Notes: generated from the letters alone by a model not told the origin. A stretch of 64,000 bases of DNA from JAWWOL01 sp963797535 (GCA_963797535.1 CAWCPQ010000005.1:310001-374000), one strand, 5' to 3'; positions 17,137-26,826 are shown, counted from the stretch's first letter. Numbers and translations are program-made.

Positions 17137-18116
17137 TGGACTCGGACTCTGGCCCTGGTCAGGCTTCGACGGTTGGGTCCCGCGGCAACGCGGGGCCCAA
17201 CTGGGGCCCTCCGGATGCACTGTCGTCGACCCGTCCCCGCCGCCGCAAGGGAAGACGACGGGTCCCCAGCCCGTACTCGTACTGGTTCTATCTGCCGACC
17301 GGGGTGATTTACGGGGTGTTTTTCATCATCCCGACGTTGGTCGCGTTCTACTTCTCGTTGACCCGGTGGACGTTGTTCGACTCGCACTTCATCGGGCTGG
17401 ACAACTTCCGGCAGTTCTTCTCGGACCAGTCGCTGCGGATCGGGTTGAAGAACACCCTGATCTACGCGGTGATCACCAGCGGCCTGAAAGTGGTGCTGGG
17501 GATGGCGTTCGCGGTGCTGTTGACCTCGCAGCTGCGCTCGCGCGGGTTCCTGCGCTCGGTGGTGTTCTTCCCGGTCCTGGTCTCCACCGTCGCGGTCGGG
17601 ATCACCTTCAGTGTGCTGCTGCAGCCGGACACCGGGGTGCTCGCCAGTGCGCTGAGCACCGTGGGCTACACCGCACCGGACTGGTTGGGTAGGCCGCACA
17701 CCGCGCTGTACGCGGTGGCCCTGGTCGATGTGTGGAAAGGCGTCGGACTGGCCACGGTGATCTACATCGCCGGGTTGGCCTCGATCCCGGACCACTACTA
17801 CGAAGCGGTCGCCGTGGACGGCGGCGGGGCGTGGCGGCAGTTCTGGAACATCACCCTGCCGCTGGCCCGGCCGGCCACCTTCACCGTGATCCTGCTGTCG
17901 TTGATCGGTGGGCTGCGCTCGTTCGACCTGATCTGGACGATGACCGGCGGCGGACCCGGATTCTCCTCCGACACCATCGCCTCGATCATCTACAAGCAGT
18001 ACCAGGCCGGCTTCTACGGCCTGGCCACCGCCGGCAACATCGTCTTGTTCATCCTGGTCTCGATCATCATCTTCCCGCTGTCGCGGTACTTCAATTCCCG
18101 AGAGGTGGAGATGTGA
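17130..18116 (+). CDS. Sugar ABC transporter permease (MalF type)
   Basis: 328-residue permease with a cytoplasmic N-terminus and six hydrophobic helices from about residue 50. The EAA loop that docks to the ATPase is EAVAVDGGGAWRQFWNITLP followed by LARP. The frame overlaps the binding-protein gene by 7 bases; ATG at 17136, forming TGATG with the upstream stop, is an alternative start. No ATPase gene is present in the cluster, as is common for actinobacterial carbohydrate importers energised by a shared MsiK-like ATPase encoded elsewhere. Confidence 0.92.
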   Translation: MVMDSDSGPGQASTVGSRGNAGPNWGPPDALSSTRPRRRKGRRRVPSPYSYWFYLPTGVIYGVFFIIPTLVAFYFSLTRWTLFDSHFIGLDNFRQFFSDQSLRIGLKNTLIYAVITSGLKVVLGMAFAVLLTSQLRSRGFLRSVVFFPVLVSTVAVGITFSVLLQPDTGVLASALSTVGYTAPDWLGRPHTALYAVALVDVWKGVGLATVIYIAGLASIPDHYYEAVAVDGGGAWRQFWNITLPLARPATFTVILLSLIGGLRSFDLIWTMTGGGPGFSSDTIASIIYKQYQAGFYGLATAGNIVLFILVSIIIFPLSRYFNSREVEM

Positions 18117-18943
18117 TGAGAACCTTCCGACGCATCACCGCCGAAGTCCTGGCGATCGCCGTCGCGGTCATTGTATTCATTGTCCCGTTCGTCTTCATCT
18201 TCCTCACCGCAGCGAAAACCTCCGCCGACGCGACGGACCTGTCCTTCAGCTGGCCCACCTCCTGGCCGGTGTGGCAGAACATCAAAGACGTCTTCTCGGC
18301 CAACAACCGCCAGCTGGTCACAGCGTTTCGCAACAGCATCATCCTCACCATCGCCTCGGTCGCGATCCTGGTCGTCATCTGCTCCATGGCCGGGTTCGTG
18401 GTCCAACGACGCCGCGGCAAGATCGCCGGGCTGGTCGGGCTGCTGGTGCTGGCCGGGCTGATCATCCCCCCCGCGATCGTGCCGACGATCTGGGTGCTGC
18501 AGCATGTGCACCTGTTCAAGCAGCTGTCCGGCCTGATCCTGATCGAGGTCGCCGTCGGGATCCCGTTCTCCATCCTGCTGTTCGGCGCGTTCGTCGCGAC
18601 GATCCCGCGCGAGCTCGACGAAGCCGCCGTCCTCGACGGGTGTTCCAGCTTCAGCCTGTTCTTCCGGGTCATCTTCCCGCTGCTGCGCCCGGTCACGATC
18701 ACCGTGATCCTGGTCCAGTCGGTCTTCATCTTCAACGACTTCGTCAACCCGCTGTACTTCCTGCCCGGCGACGGCAATGCCACCGTCCAGCTCACCCTGT
18801 TCAACTTCCGCAGCCAGTTCACCACCCAGTACAACCTGCTGTTCATGGACATCGTGCTGATCACCGTTCCACTGCTCATCCTGTTCATCATCTTCAACCG
18901 CAAAATTGTCTCCGGTATCACCGCCGGCGCAGTGAAAGGGTGA
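18116..18943 (+). CDS. Sugar ABC transporter permease (MalG type)
   Basis: 275-residue second permease with six hydrophobic helices (first: AEVLAIAVAVIVFIVPFVFI) and EAA loop ELDEAAVLDGCSSFSLFFRV with IFPLLRP. ATG overlaps the upstream stop by 1 base (TGATG). Together with the MalF-type subunit it forms the membrane channel of the importer. Confidence 0.92.
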   Translation: MRTFRRITAEVLAIAVAVIVFIVPFVFIFLTAAKTSADATDLSFSWPTSWPVWQNIKDVFSANNRQLVTAFRNSIILTIASVAILVVICSMAGFVVQRRRGKIAGLVGLLVLAGLIIPPAIVPTIWVLQHVHLFKQLSGLILIEVAVGIPFSILLFGAFVATIPRELDEAAVLDGCSSFSLFFRVIFPLLRPVTITVILVQSVFIFNDFVNPLYFLPGDGNATVQLTLFNFRSQFTTQYNLLFMDIVLITVPLLILFIIFNRKIVSGITAGAVKG

Positions 18944-20136
18944 CAGCAGTGAACGCAATCGACACGGTGGCGGCCACGCTGCGCCATCAGCAGATCGAGC
19001 TGCCCTCCTGGGCGTTCGGCAACTCCGGCACCCGGTTCAAGGTGTTCGCCCAACAAGGCGTCCCCCGCGACCCCTTCGAGAAGATCTCCGACGCCGGCCA
19101 GGTCCACCGGTTCACCGGCGTGGCGCCGAGGGTTTCGCTGCACATTCCGTGGGACCGGGTCGACGACTACGCCAAGCTGGCCGCCCATGCCGGCGACGAA
19201 GGCATCAGGATCGGCGCCATCAACGCCAACGTCTTTCAAGACGACGACTACATGCTCGGGTCGGTCACCAACGCCGACCCGGCAACCCGGCGCAAGGCCA
19301 CCGACCACCTGCTCGAGTGCGTCGACATCATGGACGCCACCGGGTCCCGCGAGCTCAAACTGTGGTTCTCCGACGGCACCAACTACCCCGGCCAGGACGA
19401 CATCCGGGCGAGGCAGGACCGCCTCGCCGCGGCACTAGCCGAGGTCTACGCACGGCTGGCACCGAACCAGCGAATGCTGCTGGAGTACAAGCTGTTCGAG
19501 CCGGCGTTCTACACCATGGACGTGCCCGACTGGGGCACCGCCTACGCCCACTGCCTGCAGCTCGGCGACCAGGCCGCGGTGGTGGTCGACACCGGGCATC
19601 ACGCACCCGGCACCAACATCGAGTTCATCGTCGCGTTCCTCCTGAGAGCCGGAAAGCTCGGCGGGTTCGACTTCAACTCCCGGTTCTACGCCGACGACGA
19701 CCTCATGGTGGGAGCTGCCGACCCCTTCCAGCTGTTCCGGATCATGCACGAAGTCGTTCAGGCAGGAGCGCTGAAGCCCAGAGGGTCCGGCGGAGACGAC
19801 GAGCTCGGGGTCAGCTTCATGCTTGACCAGTGCCACAACATCGAACCCAAGATTCCCGGCCAGATCCGGTCGGTGATGAACGTGCAGGAGGCCACCGCCA
19901 AAGCACTACTCGTCGACCGGACAGCCCTGACCGCAGCCCAAACAGCCGGCGACGTCCTCGGCGCCAACGCCGTACTCATGGACGCCTACAACACCGACGT
20001 ACGGCCACTGCTCGCCGACATCCGCAGAGACATCGGCCTGCACCCCGACCCGATCGCTGCCTACGCACAATCGGGCTACGCCGATCGCATCATCGCCGAA
20101 CGCGGAGAAGGAACCCAGGCCGGCTGGGGAGCCTAA
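18940..20136 (+). CDS. rhaI: L-rhamnose isomerase
   Basis: 398-residue TIM-barrel isomerase of the RhaI type, converting L-rhamnose to L-rhamnulose in the cytoplasm. Landmarks: WAFGNSGTRFKVFAQQGVPR near the N-terminus, SLHIPWDRVDDY, ELKLWFSDGTNYPGQDD (metal site), LEYKLFEPAFYTMDVPDWG, VVVDTGHHAPGTNIEFIVA and GFDFNSRFYADDDLMVGAAD. These carry the Glu, Asp and His metal ligands expected for the family. GTG at 18940 overlaps the permease stop by 4 bases; a GTG at 18949 is possible. No rhamnulokinase or aldolase follows in the window. Confidence 0.9.
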   Translation: MTAVNAIDTVAATLRHQQIELPSWAFGNSGTRFKVFAQQGVPRDPFEKISDAGQVHRFTGVAPRVSLHIPWDRVDDYAKLAAHAGDEGIRIGAINANVFQDDDYMLGSVTNADPATRRKATDHLLECVDIMDATGSRELKLWFSDGTNYPGQDDIRARQDRLAAALAEVYARLAPNQRMLLEYKLFEPAFYTMDVPDWGTAYAHCLQLGDQAAVVVDTGHHAPGTNIEFIVAFLLRAGKLGGFDFNSRFYADDDLMVGAADPFQLFRIMHEVVQAGALKPRGSGGDDELGVSFMLDQCHNIEPKIPGQIRSVMNVQEATAKALLVDRTALTAAQTAGDVLGANAVLMDAYNTDVRPLLADIRRDIGLHPDPIAAYAQSGYADRIIAERGEGTQAGWGA

Positions 20137-20205
20137 CGGGCACCATCGCGCCGAGCACCGCCGGCATCTCGAATTTCAGCCACCTGACCCTCGGAAAAGG
20201 ACACG

Positions 20206-22479
20206 ATGAGCCGTATCTGGAACGCCGCGATGATTGCCCCCGACGACGACTTCGATGGAGCTCCCCGGCTGCGTGGCGAGGTCCGTCTCGATGATGGTCA
20301 CGGTGCCGTGGTCCGGGCCACTTTGTATGTGTCCAGCCTGGGCATATTCGAGGCTTTCCTTGCTGGTCAGCGGGTGTCCGACGAGGTGCTCAGCCCCGGC
20401 TGGTCGGCGTACGAGTGGCGGCTGCGGTACCGGGAGTACGACGTCACCGAGCTGGTCGCTGCCGCATCGAGCTGGCGGCTGCCGGTCGTGGTCGGGATTG
20501 CGTTGGGGAACGGCTGGTACCGGGGACGACTGGGCTTCCTGGGCAACCGGGCCATCTACGGCGACGAACTGGCTGCGATCGCCGAGCTGGAGGTGCAGTT
20601 CGCCGACGGTCACCTGCAAACGACCGGCACCAACCCGGAATGGGCGGCCGGCCCGTCGCCGGTGCTCGCCAACGATCTCTATGACGGTCAGACCATCGAC
20701 GCTCGGCGCCGGGATGACTCCTGGGTTGAGCCCGGCCCGGTGCCTACCGACTGGGTCGGGGTGCACGCGATCGACTTCGACACTGGCCGGCTCACCCCGT
20801 ATCTCGGCCCGGTGGTCCGGCGGCAGGAAACCATCTCCCCGCTGACGATCTGGACCTCCCCTGCAGGGCGCACCCTCCTGGACTTCGGCCAGAACCTCGT
20901 CGGCTGGATCCGGCTGCGCGCCAAAGGCGACGCCGGCACAACCATCACCGTCCGCCACGCAGAAGTGTTGGAGGACAACGAACTCGGGGTCCGTCCACTG
21001 CGTACCGCCCTGGCGACCGACCGGTTCATCCTCAGCGGTGGCGACGACGAGTTCGAGCCGACCCAGACTTTCCACGGCTTCCGCTACGTCGAGGTCGACG
21101 GCTACCCCGGCACACTCAGCAGTACGGACCTGGAAGCCGTGGTTGTGCACTCCGACCTGCGTCGTATCGGCACATTCGAGTGCTCCGACCCGATGCTGAA
21201 CCAGCTGCACCAAAACGTGGTGTGGTCCCAGCGCGGCAACTTCCTCGACGTGCCCACCGACTGCCCCCAGCGCGACGAGCGACTGGGCTGGACCGGAGAC
21301 CTCGCCGTGTTCGCCCCCACCGCCGCCTACCTCTACGACGTCGGACCCTTCCTCGACGACTGGCTGGCCGACCTGGCTGCGGAACAATCAGCCGCAGGGG
21401 GCATGGTCCCGTTCGTCATTCCCGACAACATCAAGCACGACGAACGACCCGAGGGCTTCCGCGAGCAGGAGTCCACCGCGGTGTGGGCCGACGCCGCCGT
21501 GTGGGTGCCCTGGGCGCTCTGGCAGGCGTACGGGGACCTGGACGCGCTGCGCCGACACTACCCGCCGATGGCCGCCCACGTACGTCACGTCCAGGGTCTG
21601 CTCTCGCCGAACGGGCTGTGGGACACCGGTTTCCAGTTCGGCGACTGGCTCGACCCGACGGCGCCCGCGGACAACCCGTTCCAGGCCAAGGCGGACGTAG
21701 GAGTGGTCGCCACCGCGTGCTTGCACCGAACCCTCGAGCTGACCGCGCTAACCGCCCGCCTGCTCGGCCACACCACCGACGCAGAAGCCTTCGACGCTCT
21801 GCGATCCCAGGTGCGGCAGGCATTCTCCGAGCACTACGTGACCGCGGACGGGATCGTCCTCAGCGACTGCCCGACTGTGTACGCCCTGGCCATCGTTTTC
21901 GATCTCCTCGACGAGGCCCGCGAGGCACTCGCCGGGGACCGGCTCGCTGAGCTGGCGGAGAAGGGCGGGTTCACGATCGCGACCGGGTTTGCCGGCACCC
22001 CGTACATCCTGGACGCCCTGACCCGGACCGGCCACCTCGACACCGCCTACCGGCTGCTCACCGAACGGGCCTGTCCGTCCTGGCTCTACCCGGTCACCAT
22101 GGGCGCCACCACCATCTGGGAGCGCTGGGACTCCATGCTGCCCGACGGAACCATCAACCCTGGCCAGATGACCAGCTTCAACCACTACGCCCTGGGAGCC
22201 GTCGCCGACTGGATGCACCGCACCATCGGCGGCATCGCCCCCCTGGAGCCGGGCTATCGGCGAGTGCTCGTGGCCCCGCAGCCCGGAGGCGACATCACCT
22301 GGGCGCACGCCGCTCTGGACACACCGCATGGCCGCGTGAGTGTCCGCTGGACGGCTGTGAGCGATGCCCTCAAGACAATGGCCGTCGATGTGCCCGACGG
22401 CGTCACAGTAGTGGTCCGACGATCCGCAGATGCGGACGTGGAACTCGAGGCAGGCCACCACGAGCTTGGACCCGCCTGA
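20206..22479 (+). CDS. Alpha-L-rhamnosidase (GH78)
   Basis: 757-residue GH78 enzyme hydrolysing terminal alpha-L-rhamnose. It begins with beta-sandwich accessory domains (LYVSSLGIFEAFLAGQRVSD, LGNGWYRGRLGF), followed by the (alpha/alpha)6 catalytic domain with DVPTDCPQRDERLGWTGD at residues 348-365 (general acid Glu358) and GATTIWERWDS further on. C-terminal beta domain ends with GGDITWAHAALDTPHGRVSV. No signal peptide, so it should act on imported rhamnosides inside the cell, which fits the upstream importer and isomerase. An AAAGGA-type site precedes the ATG. Confidence 0.93.
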   Translation: MSRIWNAAMIAPDDDFDGAPRLRGEVRLDDGHGAVVRATLYVSSLGIFEAFLAGQRVSDEVLSPGWSAYEWRLRYREYDVTELVAAASSWRLPVVVGIALGNGWYRGRLGFLGNRAIYGDELAAIAELEVQFADGHLQTTGTNPEWAAGPSPVLANDLYDGQTIDARRRDDSWVEPGPVPTDWVGVHAIDFDTGRLTPYLGPVVRRQETISPLTIWTSPAGRTLLDFGQNLVGWIRLRAKGDAGTTITVRHAEVLEDNELGVRPLRTALATDRFILSGGDDEFEPTQTFHGFRYVEVDGYPGTLSSTDLEAVVVHSDLRRIGTFECSDPMLNQLHQNVVWSQRGNFLDVPTDCPQRDERLGWTGDLAVFAPTAAYLYDVGPFLDDWLADLAAEQSAAGGMVPFVIPDNIKHDERPEGFREQESTAVWADAAVWVPWALWQAYGDLDALRRHYPPMAAHVRHVQGLLSPNGLWDTGFQFGDWLDPTAPADNPFQAKADVGVVATACLHRTLELTALTARLLGHTTDAEAFDALRSQVRQAFSEHYVTADGIVLSDCPTVYALAIVFDLLDEAREALAGDRLAELAEKGGFTIATGFAGTPYILDALTRTGHLDTAYRLLTERACPSWLYPVTMGATTIWERWDSMLPDGTINPGQMTSFNHYALGAVADWMHRTIGGIAPLEPGYRRVLVAPQPGGDITWAHAALDTPHGRVSVRWTAVSDALKTMAVDVPDGVTVVVRRSADADVELEAGHHELGPA

Positions 22480-22529
22480 TCCAAGTCGGCCACCTGTGCA
22501 CGCCCGAGCCGCTGACCGAGGGAGGACCT

Positions 22530-23558
22530 GTGTCCGGCGATACCCGCGCGCGGTCGAAGAGGCGACCGTCGATCACCGACGTGGCGCTCGAGGCGGGGGT
22601 GTCGAAGGCCGCAGTCTCCAAGGTCATCCGCAATGCTTACGGTGTGAGCCCGGCAATGCGTGCCCAGGTCGATGCTGCGATCGATCGACTGGGATACCGG
22701 CCGCGGGTCGGTGCCCGCTCAATGCGCGGCCCGAGCTTCACCATCGGCTTCGAGATCCCACACCTCGGGAATGAGTTCTATACGCAGTTGGTGCAGGGGG
22801 CTGCCAAGCACCTTGCAGGGTCGGGATACCAGTTGATGCTCGCGCCCGGACTCGGCTACCGCAGCGGCACCGCCGTGCTAGAGGCCCTCGCAGACCGTCA
22901 AATGGACGGCATCCTCGCCGCATCATCGGACGTCCCTACCGGCTGGGTGGAAGATCTCGCCCAACATATCCCAGTGGTCCTGCTCGGTCGCCACGATGTG
23001 GCTGCGGGATATGACACGCTGACCAACGATGACGAGGCAGGCGTGAATCTGGTGATGGATCATCTGTTGGGGCTGGGACACCGACGGATCGCCCAACTGA
23101 CCATTCACATGCCGGTCGAGTTGGGACCGCACGCTGTGCGCCTTGAGTGTTACCAGAGCCGGATGTCGGCTGCGCGTCTCGATCCGCAAGTGATCCACAT
23201 CGACTCGACGGAGGAAGATGCGTACCGCGCCGCAACTGCACTTCTGGAGCAGTCCAATCCCCCAACCGCTATTTTCGCCGCTCATGACGAACTCGCCGTC
23301 GGCGTGCTACGCGCGGTGGCGGACTTGGGGCTCAGCGCGGAGCAAGTGTCGGTGGTGGGCTACGACAACATCGACCTCGCCGGGCATCCGCTGATCTCAC
23401 TCACGACCGTGGACCAGTCCGGAGAAGAGATGGGCGTGCTCGCGATCGAAATGATCATGGAGCGCATTCGTGACGGAAGGCTTTCGGCGACTCATTGTCA
23501 GCTACAACCCCGGTTGTGCATCCGGAACTCGACCCAGAAGGCTGTCGTCGCGCGGTGA
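22530..23558 (+). CDS. LacI family repressor (second of a pair)
   Basis: 342-residue LacI/GalR regulator with HTH SITDVALEAGVSKAAVSKVI, hinge LGYRPRVGARSMRG and sugar-binding domain through PLISLTTVDQSGEEMG. GTG start at 22530 is preceded by GGGAGGA. It lies 50 bases after the rhamnosidase in the same direction and may be co-transcribed. Its HTH and hinge nearly match the LacI at 14317-15336, suggesting the two bind the same or overlapping operators while sensing different ligands. Confidence 0.9.
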   Translation: MSGDTRARSKRRPSITDVALEAGVSKAAVSKVIRNAYGVSPAMRAQVDAAIDRLGYRPRVGARSMRGPSFTIGFEIPHLGNEFYTQLVQGAAKHLAGSGYQLMLAPGLGYRSGTAVLEALADRQMDGILAASSDVPTGWVEDLAQHIPVVLLGRHDVAAGYDTLTNDDEAGVNLVMDHLLGLGHRRIAQLTIHMPVELGPHAVRLECYQSRMSAARLDPQVIHIDSTEEDAYRAATALLEQSNPPTAIFAAHDELAVGVLRAVADLGLSAEQVSVVGYDNIDLAGHPLISLTTVDQSGEEMGVLAIEMIMERIRDGRLSATHCQLQPRLCIRNSTQKAVVAR

Positions 23559-23684
23559 GGCCCTGCATCAGGCGGACGCAGTCAAGTTCACCACTAGTGC
23601 ATCGGCTAACTTGCTAGTTCTCGCCGCTGACTGTGGACAGAGGGGCAGGTGGTCGACGGGGCACCGTAGCTTACCGAGGTCACG

Positions 23685-23864
23685 CTAAGTCTTTGCGCCA
23701 GGTTGGCTGGCGCCCTCGCCGTTGCCGGCGAGCTGGCGGTGAAACTCCTCGTGGAACTGGTAACCGAAGCGCATCGCCCCCTTGTAGTCGTCGAGCAGGG
23801 TGAGCGGCGCTTCAGTAGGGAGGTCGACGTCACGGACCTCAAGCTCCGCAGAGTCCGGAGCCAT
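23685..23864 (-). CDS. Small hypothetical protein (59 aa)
   Basis: Short ORF with protein-like composition and good codon use: it starts MAPDSAELEVRDVDLP, has an aromatic and charged centre (DDYKGAMRFGYQFHEEFHRQ) and a polar C-terminus. GAGGG lies about 6 bases before the ATG, and an in-frame stop lies 33 bases upstream, so it is not the tail of a longer frame. No known family. It sits alone on the minus strand between the second LacI gene and the tRNA-Lys island. Confidence 0.5.
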   Translation of the reverse strand: MAPDSAELEVRDVDLPTEAPLTLLDDYKGAMRFGYQFHEEFHRQLAGNGEGASQPGAKT

Positions 23865-24282
23865 GGAACCCTCAAGTCGCAGGCATTCTGGTCACGCCGC
23901 GGGCAAGAACGGCGTCGCGTTGGCAGTACCGCGAGCAGTAGAACCTTTAGCTAGCAGGCGATCCCGAGTCGCAACACCGACAAGCTGCGGCAACGTCGCG
24001 GCCCGGCGAGCCGCAACGGCGAACGGGAACGAACCAACACGGCCAAGCACCAGATGACACACAGAGGTAGGGGTGCCAGCAGATTTCGTGTGCGCCGCGC
24101 TCCGTGCCGCCCCCTGCTGGCTGCTGCCGCCTGAACGTGTCTCGTGCTGCCCGATCCGGGCGAGGAGCAGCGGATTGTGGACGACATGAGGGCATGGGAG
24201 TTGGTCACCGAACGTGATATCCGGCCGGAGATCGGTTACTGATCGTCGTCTTGATCTACGCTCGTTCTGTAAAACCCCAGGT
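23865..24282. other. Intergenic region left of the island
   Basis: About 420 bases between the 59-aa ORF and the left attachment repeat. Open frames here lack start signals and look random. The 15-base string CGTCGTCTTGATCTA at 24244-24258 recurs at 36323-36337 next to the right attachment site, so the end of this stretch is related to the flank of the attachment site. Confidence 0.5.
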
Positions 24283-24335
24283 CAGAAGGGGTGGGCCGCC
24301 TGGGGATCGAACCCAGAACCCGCGGATTAAAAGTC
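24283..24335. repeat. Left attachment site (tRNA-Lys 3' fragment)
   Basis: 53 bases identical to 37740-37792, comprising the tRNA-Lys 3' half from the anticodon arm to the discriminator plus the 10 bases beyond it (including GAAGGGGT). After 24335 the sequence diverges from the tRNA, so this copy cannot encode a tRNA. Identity extends 3 bases further left (GGT) when compared with the sequence before the IS at 36360-36362. Confidence 0.88.
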
Positions 24336-24492
24336 AGAACGACGGCGTCCGTGCTGTCCGGCTGGGTCCGCGCAGTGCGCTGACCTGGTGTTTCGTCCGG
24401 GCACTTGTCCGTCCTGTGTTGTCTTGTGGGTCCTGGTGTTGCCTCCCGTGTTGGCGAGATGTTGGCGAGCCGACGGTTCTCGGGGTGTTGTC

Positions 24493-25596
24493 GTGACCGC
24501 CGGTATGGAGGTCTCCGCGGCAGTATCTGCCGCCCCCGGGCTGGTTGTCGAGGACCATTTCGCGATCGTCCCGGAATGGCTGCTCGACGCCGACATCTGC
24601 GACGCCGCGATCCGGCTGTACGCGGTGCTGCTCCGGTACGGGCAGTCCTCCGGGGCGCGGATGCCCGGCCGGGCCACGTTGGCCCGCCGGCTGCACAAGA
24701 AGTCCACCGACTCGGTCGACCGGGCGATGCACGAGCTCGAGCAGATCGGCGCCGTGCAGGTCGAGCACCGCTACGCCGGCGGGCAACGGCTGACCAACCT
24801 CTACCACCTCAAAGCCACCCGCAGGTCCGGCCTCGGTCGGAGGGGGGTAGCCGCAGATTTGCGGCCACCCCGGCGATGCCGACGCCGAGCCGCGAGCGTG
24901 GAGCTCGAGGGGGGTGGCCGCACGGATGCGGCCAGGGGTAGCCGCACCGATGCGGCGGGGGTAGCCGCAAATCTGCGGCCCAACCCAGAGCACCTCACCC
25001 AGAGATCAACCTCCTCCCCCGCGCCGGACGCCGATGCCGACGACGCCGGTGCGGATCCGGGGAACCGGTGGCGGGAGGAGGAGGACCGATTCCTGACCAG
25101 CCTCGGGATCACCGACATGGCCGCGTTCGTCGACCGAGGTGCAGGCGCTGCGCGCCGACGCCGGCGCGTCGACCGGGCGGTGGTCCCGGCCACCGCTGGT
25201 CGCCGCCCTGCAGGCCGCGGTGCGGGCCCGAGGCTGGCCGGCCGAGACCGCGGCCGCCGCGCTGAAGGCGGTCGCGGCGGACCCGGCCACCCGCTCCCCG
25301 ATGCGCGTCGCCGAAGCCGGCCCGTGGTGGGACCAGGCCGGCACCGCAGCGATCGGCCCCCCGGCCGAGCCGGCTCCGGACGAGGAGCCGGATCCCTTGC
25401 CGGGCAGCGGAAGAGTGCTCGCTGGAGCAGGCGGAAGCCGAGCTCGCCGAAGCCGACGGGCTGCGGATCGTGCTGCAGCGCACCGCGCGGGAGCAGCTCG
25501 ACCGCCGAAGGCGCGCCGCTGACCCGGGCCACCGTCACCCGCCGCGCCCACCAGCTGCTGCTGGCGGCCCGCGAGCAGGAGGCGATGTCCGCATGA
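24493..25596 (+). pseudogene. HTH (replication-initiator-like) protein, frameshifted
   Basis: The N-terminal 120 residues are a winged helix-turn-helix of the type found in plasmid and island Rep-like proteins: HFAIVPEWLLDADICDAAIR, LYAVLLRYGQ, MPGRATLARRLHKKS, AMHELEQIGAVQVEHRY. After about 25130 the coding potential moves to another frame (VQALRADAGAS, PPLVAALQAAVRARGWPAET, MRVAEAGPWWDQAG) and returns near 25430-25510 (APLTRATVTRRAHQLLLAAR). The stop at 25594-25596 overlaps the ATG of the next gene. GTG at 24493 is the likely start. Four GCCGCA-N4-TGCGGC palindromes lie in its linker. Confidence 0.65.
24850..24979. repeat. Four GCCGCA-N4-TGCGGC palindromes
   Basis: Perfect 6-4-6 inverted repeats at 24850-24865, 24917-24932, 24941-24956 and 24964-24979, each within the wider context GGGTRGCCGCANNNNTGCGG. 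Spacers are GATT, CGGA, CCGA and AATC; the first and last are reverse complements. They lie in the linker of the Rep-like gene, a usual place for initiator binding sites or iterons, so an origin-like or operator function is possible. Coding-repeat origin is the alternative. Confidence 0.6.
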
Positions 25597-26394
25597 CGAC
25601 GCCGACGACTGTGACCGTGCCGACCTGGCCGGGGAGCGGATCCAACGGGTCACCACCGCCGGCGTCGCCGGGCTGGCCGCCGGGGCGTTCCTGCTCTCCT
25701 ACGACGCGCTGCACCAGCTCGCCCGGGCCAGCCACGTCCCCGCGGTGCTGGCCTGGTTGTGGCCGCTGATCGTCGACGGGTTCATCATCGTCGCGTCCCT
25801 CGCCGTGCTGCAGGCCGTGCACACCGGCCGACGGCCGCTACTACCCGTGGCTGCTGGTGCTCGCCTTCTCCGCCCTGTCCGTCACCTTCAACATCCTGCA
25901 CGCACCACACAACCTGGTGGCGCAGCTGGTCGCCGCGATCCCACCGCTGGCGCTGGTGCTGTCCTTCGAGCTGCTGATGCGGCAAATCCACCACCGCCTC
26001 CACGCACCGGCCGCCGCAGCCGTGGGCACGAGCCGCGGCCGGTGCGCGCGACGGCCACCATCGGCACAGCGTCGTCGACGTCCCGCGCGGCACCGACCGG
26101 ACCGACCGCCACCGCCGGCACGACCGGTGACCGTCGCCGCAGCCACCGAGCGGGCGAAGGCAACCCGCAGCCCGAAGGCCGTCACCCTGGCCAAAGCGCG
26201 CGAGGTGCGAGCCGAGCTCGAGGCCAGCGGGCAGCCGCTCACCACCGCGGTGCTGGCCGAGCGGCTGGCCATCTCCCCCGGCTACGCCCGCCGGCTGCTC
26301 CGCGACCTCAACGACGAGACACGCTGCCCCCGCAGCACTTCCCGTCGAGGAGCCGACCGCCCAGGTGCCGGGTCTGCGGGCGGTCGGACCATGA
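25593..26394 (+). pseudogene. DUF2637 membrane protein, frameshifted
   Basis: About 266 residues when read across frame changes near 25620, 25845 and 26330. The N-terminal part carries the DUF2637 membrane region (GVAGLAAGAFLLSYDALHQL, WLWPLIVDGFIIVASLAVLQ, LVLAFSALSVTFNILHAPHN, PPLALVLSFELLMRQ). The C-terminus has a DNA-binding-like segment (AVLAERLAISPGYARRLLRD). Such proteins are typical of actinobacterial conjugative plasmids and integrated elements. Its ATG overlaps the HTH gene stop and its TGA overlaps the MobC-like ATG at 26391, an organisation that has survived despite the frame breaks. Confidence 0.65.
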
Positions 26395-26826
26395 CCGAGC
26401 AGCCAGCCGGAGACCGCGGCAGCGGACCGGGAGCCGCCCGGTCGGCCGGCCCGGCACCGGCTGCACCAACGCCCGGCCCGACCGCACACGATCCTGATCC
26501 GCCTCGACGACACCGAGCACGCCGCCGTCATCGAAGGGGCCCGGCGGGCCGGGCTGACCCCGGCCGGGTTCGCCGCCGTCGCCGCGGTGAACACCGCCCG
26601 CGGCATCGACACCGCCGCCGACATCACCTGGCGGGAAGCCCTGCACGAGCTGATCGCCGCCCGCACCCAGATCCGCCGCTACGCCGTCAACGTCAACCAG
26701 ATCGCCGCCGCGCTCAACGCCGGCGTCGGCGCACCGCCGTGGACCCAGCACGCCATCCTCACCACCACCGCCGCCGTGCAACGCGTCGACGCCGCCACCG
26801 CCGGGCTGCTCCGCCGCCGCCCCTGA
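26391..26826 (+). pseudogene. MobC-like mobilisation protein, frameshifted
   Basis: About 145 residues. From about 26485 to the stop at 26824-26826 the frame encodes a ribbon-helix-helix opening (TILIRLDDTEHAAVIEGAR, AGLTPAGFAAVAAV) and a MobC/relaxosome segment (ALHELIAARTQIRRYAVNVN followed by QIAAALNAG). The ATG at 26391 is in another frame, so a one-base change lies between. MobC-type proteins assist relaxases at oriT; no relaxase gene is visible here. Confidence 0.65.

Noticed and set aside
24283..24335. Second tRNA-Lys gene
   Set aside because: Only the 3' half is present; sequence after 24335 does not form an anticodon or acceptor stem.
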